In this document: one piece after another, positions 45,692 through 53,914 of the stretch
Position numbering within the stretch: the stretch's first letter is position 1
How the letters are laid out: every line of letters starts with the position of its first letter
From: Marivibrio halodurans
GTDB lineage: Bacteria > Pseudomonadota > Alphaproteobacteria > UBA8366 > Aestuariispiraceae
Assembly (NCBI RefSeq): GCF_017963645.1
Contig: NZ_JAGMWN010000004.1
Location: 248,001 to 312,000, forward strand
Direction: 5' to 3'
Length of the DNA: 64,000 bases
Made by a program: the position numbers and the translations under genes
The notes under the pieces: generated by a model
Seen by the model: the letters and a program-made list of their open reading frames with translations, nothing else
Databases searched by the model: none
Told to the model about the DNA's origin: nothing

Positions 45692-46699
45692 TCAGGCGGA
45701 AAGGTAGGGAGGGGCTTGCCCCCCTTTCTTCAGGGAGTCCAGCTCCCTGAGCCGCTGGTAATAACGGCCGACGACGGACACGAGATCCGCATCCGCCTCG
45801 AAGCCCAGATCCCGACGGGCGCGACTGGCATCCAGAACCCCGGAATAGTTCGTGGACGTGCCGAGGTAGTTCAGACCATCGCCGATCGAGATGCGCGCAT
45901 CCGGAAAGAAGCGCCGCACGGCGTCGGCCATGTCCCCCAACGTATAGGATCGGCCCGTCGCGATGTTGTAGACGTCATGCGCGAGTGTCGGAGCGACGAC
46001 CGCGGCCACCACGCCGCGAGCCGCCTCCTCGGCATAGATAAGATCGTCCGACTGGTCGCCACCGTGGGCGATTTCGACGGGTTCACCCCGATAGGGCGCC
46101 TCGATAAGCCGGCTTAGGGCACCGAAGCGTCCGTGGCGCATGAGCTTACCCGGCCCGAAAATCGTGGCGAAGCGCAGCGCGGCGAATTCCATGGGCGTTG
46201 CCGCGGCGAAGGCTTTGCCGAACTCCTCGCTAACCACTTTGCACAGGTCGTAGGTCGATTCCGGGCGGGTCTGGGTCGTCTCCTTGACGGGCCTATAGGT
46301 CGGATGCGCATGATCCCCGTCGAGACCGCCATAGACAGCGCGGGATGAGGCGAAGACGAAGCGCTTCACCCCGGCCGCGGCCGCCTTCTCCATCAAGGTC
46401 ACGCTCGCTTCCGCATTGATCCGGAAGGTACGCGCGGGCGCGGGGTCCTTATCCTCATGACCGACGGCGGCGGCCATGTGGACGACGCAATCGATTCCAG
46501 GTTCCGCGAAAAGCCGCTCGACATCTTCTTGCGAGCAAATATCGACCTCTTCCAGCCGTAGCTGCGCGGCATACCGCTCGCCGAGCAGTGACAGGTCCAA
46601 CCGGTTGTCGGCGACGATCACATCGTGACCCTGGTCCACCAGCTCCCGCGAGACCCATGCCCCATTGACGCCAAGACCGCCGGTAACGAGAACGCGCAT
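45692..46699 (-). CDS. NAD-dependent epimerase/dehydratase (extended SDR)
   Basis: A 335-residue extended SDR. TGGLGVNGAWV is the NAD-binding motif and SSRAVYGG holds the Ser. The catalytic YDLCK (Tyr/Lys) is intact, unlike the paralogue at 51001. I chose the ATG at 46699, nine bases after GGAGGG; a GTG at 46705 overlaps the HyuB stop. It is last in the operon epimerase - HyuA - HyuB - epimerase. The substrate is unknown. Confidence 0.85.
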   Translation of the reverse strand: MRVLVTGGLGVNGAWVSRELVDQGHDVIVADNRLDLSLLGERYAAQLRLEEVDICSQEDVERLFAEPGIDCVVHMAAAVGHEDKDPAPARTFRINAEASVTLMEKAAAAGVKRFVFASSRAVYGGLDGDHAHPTYRPVKETTQTRPESTYDLCKVVSEEFGKAFAAATPMEFAALRFATIFGPGKLMRHGRFGALSRLIEAPYRGEPVEIAHGGDQSDDLIYAEEAARGVVAAVVAPTLAHDVYNIATGRSYTLGDMADAVRRFFPDARISIGDGLNYLGTSTNYSGVLDASRARRDLGFEADADLVSVVGRYYQRLRELDSLKKGGQAPPYLSA

Positions 46700-46704
46700 G
46701 GCCA

Positions 46705-48828
46705 CTATCCCTCCACCCTGACTTGAAGGGACTCGATGCTATGCGAGCAATTCGGACAATAGGCCGTCACCAGCCGGAAACGCGGGCACTCTCCGCCCCA
46801 TCGCGCGGATACGAGCGGGCCCGCGGCGCCTAGCGGCGCGACGGAAAACTTCGGCCCGGCTCCGGTTTCCTCCGGCGACAGCGTGGTGGCGCAGTCCGGA
46901 CAGGTCGGCGCCTCGACCAAGGCCGTCCGGTCGAGGGTCGCGGCTTCGATACCGTCCTGCTCGCTCCACCGCGTTTGCGCCCGTAGGGCATCGGTGGCCC
47001 CGCGATCGACGGTACCGTCGCCCGCCAGCCGGACACCATATAGCCGTTCCGCCCAAAGCCGGTCGACGGCACCCACCTCGACATCGTGGGCGACGGCCTC
47101 GGGCGCGCGGTCGAAGGGGTCCCCGAACCCGCCGCCGCCGTGGGTCACGGCGACGAACACCTCGCCGGGCTTGAGATCGACCCGCGCCTTCGCCGGCAAC
47201 GTTTCGGCCTCCCCCGCATGAAGCAGCGCATCGCGGTCCGTGCAGCGCGCGCACAGCTCCGCGATCGTGCCTTCCGTGCGGATCACCGCGCCGGCGGCAC
47301 CGGCACCGGGCAGGCCGCCGGCGATCCCGGGCGATCCGGAGTGATCATTTCCAAAGCTCGTCACGATGATTTCGGCCGCGGAAGCACCGTGTGTGGCGAA
47401 GGCCATCTCGACACCCCGGCCGCCGCGATGGCGGCCCGGCCCTCCGGAATCCCGTGCCAGGCGCCGGAAAAGATGCAGGATCGGATAGCGCGCCTCCGCG
47501 GTTTCGACATTCATCGCGCCGCATCGCGGCGAATGCAGATAGCCGGCCGTGTCGTAGCCGTCGCCGAAGCTTCTGGCCCCGCCACCCTGCAAGCCGGAGA
47601 GGCCAAGCATGGTGCCGAACGACCGGCCGTCCTCGCGCATGCCGAATACATTGACGCCGTAAGGCGCGCCCGCCCAGCCGGCCATCGCCTTGTCGCGGCA
47701 GTTTTCGGCCCGCAGCATCATCCGCGCCACCGCGGCCGCGGAGGCGTTCAAAGCCGCCCAGCCGGCGTTGATGACACCGGACGCGACCGGAGCGGGATAG
47801 GCGCAATCGACGACCGTGCCGCTCTTGCTCTCGATATCGAGCAACCGAAGCGCCCCCTCGTTCCACGCCATGCCATCGCAAAGATGAGTGAGAACGGCGC
47901 TGAGCGGTGCCGATTCGAGCGTGGAGCGCGTGCAATTGATCAGGCCGCGCGCCTGCGGGTCGCTCTCGGTGAAATCGAAGGCGAGCCGATCGCCCTGCTT
48001 GCGCAAGGTCAGCCGAACGGTCGAGAGCGTATCCTCGTGCCCGTCATGGTCGACATGTTCCTCCGCGCGCCAGACCCCGTCGGGGATTTCCCGTACGCGT
48101 CGGCGGAGCAGGATTTCCGTGTCGCTCAGGCAATCCTCCATCACGCTCGACACGGTCTCGGCGCCGTATTTGTCATAGAGTTCGTCCATGCGCCTGAGGA
48201 CGACACCCGCCGCCGCCACCTGGGCACGGAGATCCAGCTCCGCGAGACTGGGCGTGCGCGAATTGGTCATCATCGTCGCCATGATCTCGTTCGCGATCTC
48301 GCCATTCTCGACGATGCGCAGGAAGCGGTAGCGCGGCGCTTCCTGGAACGCGTCGTAGGCGTCGAGATTCCAGCTCCCCGGGGCCGGTCCGCCGACATCG
48401 GCGTGATGAATGACCGAACTGGCCCAGGCGACCAGGGTTCCGTCACGATGGATCGGCGCGACAAGGGCCACGTCATTCTGATGCACGGCCCCCATCCAGG
48501 GATCGTTGGTGATGTACATGTCACCAGGCCTGATACGCGGCGCCCCCACCACCTTGAGGCAATTGCGGATCACATGTGAAAGCGCCGTGACATGGGCGAG
48601 AACCGACATGCCGCAGGCGACGAGTTGGCCGTCTGCGGTGGCGATGCCGACATTATAGTCCTGCACCTCGGAGGCGATCGGCGACCCCGAGACCCGGCGG
48701 ATCGTGGTCGCCTGCTCCTCGTTGATTTGCCAGAGCCGGTGCTTGAGAATTTCGTAGGTGACGCGATCGGCGCGCGGCTCGAACACCGCCTCACCCGCGT
48801 CTTCGATATGCGAGGGCTGCGCTTGCAT
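46705..48828 (-). CDS. hyuB: Hydantoinase B/oxoprolinase-family protein with C-terminal zinc-ribbon-like tail
   Basis: A 707-residue HyuB-type subunit. VTYEILKHRLWQINEEQATT, MYITNDPWMGAVHQNDV and GGRGVEMAF are family motifs. Partnered with HyuA it would make an ATP-dependent hydantoinase/oxoprolinase or acetone/acetophenone-carboxylase-like enzyme. It is about 130 residues longer than plain HyuB. The tail has CPDC (643-646), C681 and CPNC (691-694), a likely zinc ribbon, resembling the separate gamma-type subunits of carboxylases. The start shares one base with the HyuA stop. Confidence 0.88.
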   Translation of the reverse strand: MQAQPSHIEDAGEAVFEPRADRVTYEILKHRLWQINEEQATTIRRVSGSPIASEVQDYNVGIATADGQLVACGMSVLAHVTALSHVIRNCLKVVGAPRIRPGDMYITNDPWMGAVHQNDVALVAPIHRDGTLVAWASSVIHHADVGGPAPGSWNLDAYDAFQEAPRYRFLRIVENGEIANEIMATMMTNSRTPSLAELDLRAQVAAAGVVLRRMDELYDKYGAETVSSVMEDCLSDTEILLRRRVREIPDGVWRAEEHVDHDGHEDTLSTVRLTLRKQGDRLAFDFTESDPQARGLINCTRSTLESAPLSAVLTHLCDGMAWNEGALRLLDIESKSGTVVDCAYPAPVASGVINAGWAALNASAAAVARMMLRAENCRDKAMAGWAGAPYGVNVFGMREDGRSFGTMLGLSGLQGGGARSFGDGYDTAGYLHSPRCGAMNVETAEARYPILHLFRRLARDSGGPGRHRGGRGVEMAFATHGASAAEIIVTSFGNDHSGSPGIAGGLPGAGAAGAVIRTEGTIAELCARCTDRDALLHAGEAETLPAKARVDLKPGEVFVAVTHGGGGFGDPFDRAPEAVAHDVEVGAVDRLWAERLYGVRLAGDGTVDRGATDALRAQTRWSEQDGIEAATLDRTALVEAPTCPDCATTLSPEETGAGPKFSVAPLGAAGPLVSARWGGECPRFRLVTAYCPNCSHSIESLQVRVEG

Positions 48829-50975
48829 TAGTTCTCTCCCGTCTGCCGGACCGGCTCGATTTCGACGATCAAATTGCCGAACGCATCCTTGGAAGCGGAC
48901 TGACCGCGATAGATAGGCACGGTCGAATGGAACAGCTCGATGAGCGCCGGACCAGGCACGACATTGCCCGCCATCATGTCGCGCGCGGCGAATATGTCGG
49001 TCTCCCGCCAGCCTTCGCCGCGGCCCCAATAGACCCGTCGGCTGCCGGTGCGCGCCGCGCCGGGGTCCGCCCCCGCCTTCTCGGCGCGCGGCGGCGTGAA
49101 CTTGGCGTCGAGCGGCACCAGCAAATCGGCCCGCGCGCTGACGAACTCGACCGGAGAGCCCGGCGAACTGGCGCCGGCGCCGTAGTTCATGTCGTACATC
49201 GCGCGGAAGGCCTCGATCAGCTTGCGGATGTCGGCTTCGCCGAGCGGCAGCGGCGCCTCGACCGGGACGGCGATATCGGTCATCTGCCCAACATAGTGTG
49301 TGTCGAGCGACAGCATGAGCCGAGGGTCCTGTCCGTCGCCGGAGAAGGCCGCGTCGATCTGCGCGCGGGCCTCCGCGGCAAGCCGGGCGAGCGTGGCGTT
49401 GATCGCCTCGATCGTCTCCGCCGGAACGGGCTGCTCCTGCATCACCGTCTGCAGAACCGAACCCGCGACCGAGAATTTGATGTCGGCCTGCGCGATGCCG
49501 TACGCGGAAAACACGGACGCGTAAGGCGGGATCACGATCTTCTTCGCCCCGATCTCCGCGCCGTAGGCGGTACAATGCGCCGGACCGCTGCCACCATAGG
49601 CAAGGATAACGAAATCCCTGGGATCGTGTCCCTTTTCCACGGTCACCTTGCGGATCAAATCGGCCATGTGGTTGTTGACGATCTGCAGCACCGCGTCGGC
49701 GGCTTCCTCGGGCGCGAGACCGAGCGGATCGCCGATCGTCTCCGCCATCGCGCGTTCCGCGTGCGCACGTCCGGCGCCGGCATGCGTGAAGCCGAACGAG
49801 TCCGGGTCGATGAAGCCGAGGACGACATCCGCGTCGGTGACCGTCGGCTCCCGTCCACCCAGCCCGTAGCAGGCAGGCCCGGGATTCGAGCCGACGCTGC
49901 GCGGGCCGACCTTGATGTTACGGTTCTGATCCAGCCAGACGGCGCTGCCGCCGCCGGCGCCGATTGTCTCGATATCGACCGCCGGCACGGTAAGAATCTG
50001 ACGGTGGATGACCGTCTGAGCCGAGCGCATCGGCTCGCCGTCGACGACCACGCCGACGTCGAAGCTGGTCCCGCCCATGTCGGTGGTGATGATGTTGCGC
50101 TCGCCGATCAGCGTGCCGATCTGCTGAGCCCCCACGATCCCGCCGACCGGCCCCGAGAGCAGTGTCGTCACCGACTGTTCCCGGATCTTGGTCGACGGCC
50201 CCACCCCGCCGATCGACTGCATGATCAATACCGGCCCGCTGTAGCCATTCGCCTCGAGCGCCCCGTCCAGATTGGAAAGATGGCGTGCCAGCAGGGGATT
50301 GAGGTGCGCGTTGACGACGGCGGTATTGGTCCGCTCGTACTCACCCAGGACCGAGGCGACATCGGCCGCGGCGACCACGTGCAGGTCCGGGAACGCCGCG
50401 GCGATCGCGTCGCGCGCCTCGTATTCGTGAGCCCGGTTGGCATAGGCGTGCAGGAAGGAAACGACGACCGCGCCGACGCCCCGCTCGCGAAGGGTGGCGA
50501 CGGCCTCGATCAACGCATCGACATCCAGGGGCAGCACGACCCGGCCGCTTGCATCCATGCGCTCGGCAACACCGACGATGTCGGTGCCGGCGACGATCGG
50601 GACAGGCGGCTCATTCTCCGTATATCGAGTAATCTGGTACTGATCCAAACCTTCGGTCCGGGCCTTCACCCGCCCGATCCGCAACGTGTCCTCGAACCCA
50701 CGGGTACAAATCAGGCCGGTGCGGACGCCGGTGCGTTCGATCATGCCGTTGGTCGTGACAGTCGTGCCGTGAAAGACGAGCCGGCAATTCCTAAGCACAT
50801 CCTCGGCCGCGAGATTCATGGATTCGGCCGCTATCGAGACGGCGCGCATGATGCCGACTTCCGGCATCTCCGGCGTATGCAGGGATTTCCCGACGGCTAT
50901 CCCCCCCTTCCGGTCGACCAGGACGAGGTCTAGGAAGGTTCCCCCGGCATCGGCGGAAATAATGTAGTCGGACAT
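48828..50975 (-). CDS. hyuA: Hydantoinase A/oxoprolinase-family protein
   Basis: A 715-residue ATP-binding HyuA subunit. The N-terminal ADAGGTFLDLVLVDRKGG is the actin-like phosphate-1 motif, TTVTTNGMIERTG follows, and TTDMGGTSFDVGVV is phosphate 2. GGSGPAHCTAYG is near the C-terminal third. With HyuB it forms the two-subunit amidase/carboxylase. Ligand import by the divergent TRAP system is likely. 25 bp separates it from the epimerase gene upstream. Confidence 0.93.
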   Translation of the reverse strand: MSDYIISADAGGTFLDLVLVDRKGGIAVGKSLHTPEMPEVGIMRAVSIAAESMNLAAEDVLRNCRLVFHGTTVTTNGMIERTGVRTGLICTRGFEDTLRIGRVKARTEGLDQYQITRYTENEPPVPIVAGTDIVGVAERMDASGRVVLPLDVDALIEAVATLRERGVGAVVVSFLHAYANRAHEYEARDAIAAAFPDLHVVAAADVASVLGEYERTNTAVVNAHLNPLLARHLSNLDGALEANGYSGPVLIMQSIGGVGPSTKIREQSVTTLLSGPVGGIVGAQQIGTLIGERNIITTDMGGTSFDVGVVVDGEPMRSAQTVIHRQILTVPAVDIETIGAGGGSAVWLDQNRNIKVGPRSVGSNPGPACYGLGGREPTVTDADVVLGFIDPDSFGFTHAGAGRAHAERAMAETIGDPLGLAPEEAADAVLQIVNNHMADLIRKVTVEKGHDPRDFVILAYGGSGPAHCTAYGAEIGAKKIVIPPYASVFSAYGIAQADIKFSVAGSVLQTVMQEQPVPAETIEAINATLARLAAEARAQIDAAFSGDGQDPRLMLSLDTHYVGQMTDIAVPVEAPLPLGEADIRKLIEAFRAMYDMNYGAGASSPGSPVEFVSARADLLVPLDAKFTPPRAEKAGADPGAARTGSRRVYWGRGEGWRETDIFAARDMMAGNVVPGPALIELFHSTVPIYRGQSASKDAFGNLIVEIEPVRQTGEN

Positions 50976-51000
50976 GGGTAAAGGTCCTCGTCTCAGCGGG

Positions 51001-52002
51001 TCACGCGATCGCGGATTTTCCGGGCTGCGCGCCCGTCGTCTCGAAACGCTGCAGAACGGCCACGAAATCCTTCAGCCCCGCAGCCAGGTCGAAGGTGGGC
51101 TCGAAGCCCAGATCCCGGCGCGCATCCTCGATATCGAGGACGCAATAGTTCGGATCCTTCTCGGCGCGCGCGAAGTTGAACCCGCCTTCCAGTTCGATCC
51201 GCGCCTTCGGGAAAATGCCTCGCACGGTCTCGACCGCGTCGGCGAAGCGAACGCCCCGCCCCCCGCCAAGTTGGTAGACCTTGGCCGGCAACGTTTCCAC
51301 CGTGCAGGCAGCCACCACGCCGGCGCCGCAATCGCGAATATAGATCGGATCGAACATCTGATCCCCCCCAGCGAGCGACATCGATTGCCCGCGGCAGGCC
51401 GCCAGAATGACATCATTGAAGACGTTCGCTTGGCTACGTTCCGGCTTGATCACGCGTTCCGCGCCGTAGAAGTCCGCGAAGCGGATGGCGCAGAACTCGA
51501 AAAAGCCGTTGCGCGCGTAGCATAAGCCGAGTTCTTCCGCGGCGTGCTTCAGAATGGTGAGCGGCAGGCGCGGGCCGGAGAAACTCGCCGGCACGGGTTT
51601 GTAACTCGGATGGCCGTATTCGGTGCCGTCGGTTCTGGCGATCACACCGCGGGTACTTCCAAAGATAACCCTCGGCACTCCGCACAGCTTCGCGGCCTCG
51701 AAGACGTTAAGCGTCCCTTCCAAATTGATTTTCGACATCATGTGGGGATGGGTCGCGTGATGTGGCGCCATCACGGCGCCCAGATGGACGATCCGATCGA
51801 TCCGGTGCTCCTGGATGGTTTCGATCAGCCAGGGAAGGTCGAGCAAATCGCCCGGGACATGCGCGTAGTCATTCACCAGATCGCGCAAGAAGCCGGAATC
51901 CGTCTTGCGGTCGAAAACCGTCACGAGATCCCCGCGCTCGATGAGCTGCCGGACCACGTTGACGCCAATGATTCCGGTGCCCCCGGTCACGAGCACATTC
52001 AT
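51001..52002 (-). CDS. Extended-SDR epimerase-like protein lacking the catalytic Tyr
   Basis: A 333-residue NAD-binding protein. TGGTGIIGVNVV is the nucleotide motif and FGSTRGVI holds the Ser/Thr. At the position of the usual YxxxK there is LTILK, so the proton-donating Tyr is missing while Lys remains. It may use another residue, or bind its ligand without redox catalysis. I chose ATG at 52002 with GGGAGATG upstream. It is the first gene of the minus-strand HyuAB operon, controlled from the divergent promoter region. Confidence 0.82.
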   Translation of the reverse strand: MNVLVTGGTGIIGVNVVRQLIERGDLVTVFDRKTDSGFLRDLVNDYAHVPGDLLDLPWLIETIQEHRIDRIVHLGAVMAPHHATHPHMMSKINLEGTLNVFEAAKLCGVPRVIFGSTRGVIARTDGTEYGHPSYKPVPASFSGPRLPLTILKHAAEELGLCYARNGFFEFCAIRFADFYGAERVIKPERSQANVFNDVILAACRGQSMSLAGGDQMFDPIYIRDCGAGVVAACTVETLPAKVYQLGGGRGVRFADAVETVRGIFPKARIELEGGFNFARAEKDPNYCVLDIEDARRDLGFEPTFDLAAGLKDFVAVLQRFETTGAQPGKSAIA

Positions 52003-52057
52003 GCGCACATCTCCCATCCCGCCCCACTTGGAGCGACCACTTTGTCTTGTTGTCAGC

Positions 52058-52086
52058 ATAATGCATACATTAATTCAGTTCCACAA
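52058..52086 (-). promoter_or_regulatory. Probable promoter of the HyuAB operon
   Basis: On the minus strand TTGTGG (52081-52086) and CATTAT (52058-52063) are separated by 17 bp. The -10 lies inside the palindromic element TAATGCATACATTA. The transcript would begin about 50 bp before the epimerase ATG. Confidence 0.5.
52059..52072. promoter_or_regulatory. Candidate GntR operator 1
   Basis: TAATG-CATA-CATTA is a perfect 5-bp-arm palindrome overlapping the -10 of the minus-strand promoter. ATAATGCATACA here is the exact reverse complement of TGTATGCATTAT at 52126-52137. The spacing and composition fit FCD-type GntR sites. The regulator at 55263 is the obvious candidate. Confidence 0.5.
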
Positions 52087-52108
52087 GCCCATATGTCGAA
52101 GTTTTCCG

Positions 52109-52137
52109 TTGATGATGCTCAATATTGTATGCATTAT
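52109..52137 (+). promoter_or_regulatory. Probable promoter of the DctPQM-GntR operon
   Basis: TTGATG (52109-52114) and CATTAT (52132-52137) are separated by 17 bp, the same design as the opposite promoter. The start of the DctP gene is about 110 bp downstream. Confidence 0.5.
52124..52137. promoter_or_regulatory. Candidate GntR operator 2
   Basis: Read on the minus strand this is ATAATGCATACAAT, nearly the same as operator 1 (12 bases identical). It overlaps the -10 of the plus-strand promoter. The two copies are inverted and 56 bp apart, suggesting cooperative binding by a dimeric regulator. Confidence 0.5.
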
Positions 52138-52249
52138 AAAGAAATGCGGTGATGGGCGCCAAAGAGCGTCATGGCCTCCGCCGGCGGCGATGTCGCCTGG
52201 AGGACGGGCCGGCGCGCCAAACGAAAATGACCACCAAGGGAGGAAGACA

Positions 52250-53269
52250 ATGTTGGGAAAACTGCGAGGATTGGCGGCGCTGTGCGTTTGCGCGGCGATT
52301 TTTCATGCTCCGGCCGCGCGGGCCGAGGATCCGGTCGAGCTGAAATTCTCGATCTTTCTGCCACCGCAGGCGATCAGCTACAAAGATGTGCTCGCCCCGT
52401 GGGCCGAGCGTGTCGAGGAAGCGTCGGACGGCGCCATCGACGTCAAGCTCTTTCCGGGCGGCGCCTTGGGCAAGAGCCCGGCCGTCCAGCTGGATCTCTT
52501 GCGCAACGGCGTGGCGGACATCGCGTGGATGATCCCGGCCTACACCCAGGGGAAATACCCCGACAACGAAGTGCTGAACCTTCCCTTTCAGGTCGAGAGC
52601 TCGTTGGAAGGAAGCGTGTCCTATTGGCGGCTCTACGAGGAAGGCCTCCTGCGCGGCTATGAGGATCTTCAGCCGCTCGGCCTTTTCACGACCGGCCCCT
52701 ACAATCTCCACACCTCGACCGAGATGGTGACGCTGGAGGATGTGAAGGGCTTGAAGATCCGTTCGGCGGGCCAGGTCGACAACGCCATTCTTGAGCAACT
52801 CAATGCGACACCGGTCGGGTTGCCGGTCACCCAGGCCGCGGAATCGATCAGCCGCGGCGTGATCGACGGCACGCTCGCCGAATGGATCGGGCTGAATGAT
52901 TTCCGAATCATCGACGTGACCGATCACCACCTGCTGGTCCCGATGGGCGCCGTTCCGATCATGGTCGCCATGTCCAAGGAACGCTTCGAGGCACTGCCCG
53001 AGGCGGCCCAGCAGGCGATCCTGGAGGTTAGCGGGGAGAGTTTCTCCCGCGCATTCGGCAAAGTCTTCGATACGGAATCCGAGCGGATCTACGCCGAGAC
53101 CGCGGAAAGCGACGAACATGTCGTCACGGAGCCGGACGGGGAAGCGCTCGACGCTTGGCGGGCCGAACTCGGCAATGTGAGCGATGCCTGGGTCGAGCGG
53201 CATGATAAGGGCGCCGAGCTCCGTTCCGCTCTGGAGCGTATCCTGGTCGACATCCGGGCCGGACGCTAA
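52250..53269 (+). CDS. dctP: TRAP transporter solute-binding protein (DctP)
   Basis: A 339-residue DctP-family protein with signal peptide (cleavage near ARA-EDP, about 25). LKFSIFLPPQAISYKDVLAPWA and LFPGGALGKSPAVQLDLLRNGVAD are typical. VKGLKIRSAG carries the ligand-binding Arg. GGGAGGAAGAC lies before the ATG. It is first in a DctP-Q-M-GntR operon. The ligand probably feeds HyuAB. Confidence 0.93.
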   Translation: MLGKLRGLAALCVCAAIFHAPAARAEDPVELKFSIFLPPQAISYKDVLAPWAERVEEASDGAIDVKLFPGGALGKSPAVQLDLLRNGVADIAWMIPAYTQGKYPDNEVLNLPFQVESSLEGSVSYWRLYEEGLLRGYEDLQPLGLFTTGPYNLHTSTEMVTLEDVKGLKIRSAGQVDNAILEQLNATPVGLPVTQAAESISRGVIDGTLAEWIGLNDFRIIDVTDHHLLVPMGAVPIMVAMSKERFEALPEAAQQAILEVSGESFSRAFGKVFDTESERIYAETAESDEHVVTEPDGEALDAWRAELGNVSDAWVERHDKGAELRSALERILVDIRAGR

Positions 53270-53368
53270 CCTGCAATGGCGCGTGGACGCGGCGGGAACG
53301 GTGCATTAGCCCATCCCGTCGCTTCCACGCGGCTCGTCTCAGCCATTCCGAGGAGCCGCGTAGAGACC

Positions 53369-53890
53369 ATGAAAGCTGACCGCGCCGCCGAACTGATCGC
53401 CAAGGGGTGCGCCTTCGCGGGCCTGTTATGTTTCCTGTCGCTCGCCGGCATGACCGTACTCGACGTCCTCATGCGGTGGCTGTTCAATGCGCCGATCGAT
53501 GCTGTTTCCGAATTCGGCGGATTGATCACGGCCGTCTCCGTTTCCGCCACCGTGCCGATGGCGCTTTGGGGCAAGCGGGGCGTGGCGGTTCGGGTTCTGG
53601 GCAAGGCGTTCCGGCATAAAGGGCGGCTCGCGCTGGAGCTGTTCTCACACGTCGCGACTTTGGCCGTGCTCTCCGGCATCGTCTGGCAACTCGTGCGCTA
53701 CGCACGGCAACAGGCCGAGATGAACAGCGCGACTTGGCTGTCTCATTGGCCGACGGCGCCATTCTGGTGGGTCGTCGCCGTGATTCTAGCGCTTGCCGTC
53801 CTGGTCGAGCTTCTGGTCGTCTCGGAAACGCTCCGGACGGCGAAAGACGGTCGAGATTCAGCCGGCGCGGATTCCGCGACGGAATTCTGA
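53369..53890 (+). CDS. dctQ: TRAP transporter small permease subunit (DctQ)
   Basis: A 173-residue protein with four hydrophobic helices. DVLMRWLFNAPIDAVSEFGG is the family segment. ATG at 53369 is preceded by GAGGAG. There is a 99-bp gap after DctP. Confidence 0.9.
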   Translation: MKADRAAELIAKGCAFAGLLCFLSLAGMTVLDVLMRWLFNAPIDAVSEFGGLITAVSVSATVPMALWGKRGVAVRVLGKAFRHKGRLALELFSHVATLAVLSGIVWQLVRYARQQAEMNSATWLSHWPTAPFWWVVAVILALAVLVELLVVSETLRTAKDGRDSAGADSATEF

Positions 53891-53914
53891 CCACAGTCGA
53901 GGGGACTCCTCGTT

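Noticed and set aside
46705-49575. Extended HyuB frame of 956 residues
   Set aside because: The extra N-terminal part overlaps HyuA in another frame and has no homology. The ATG at 48828 gives the normal HyuB start, sharing a base with the HyuA stop.
48927-50933. A 668-codon plus-strand open frame opposite HyuA
   Set aside because: Its translation is rich in Arg, Asp, and His with no domain motif. HyuA on the other strand has complete ATPase motifs, so this is an antisense shadow.
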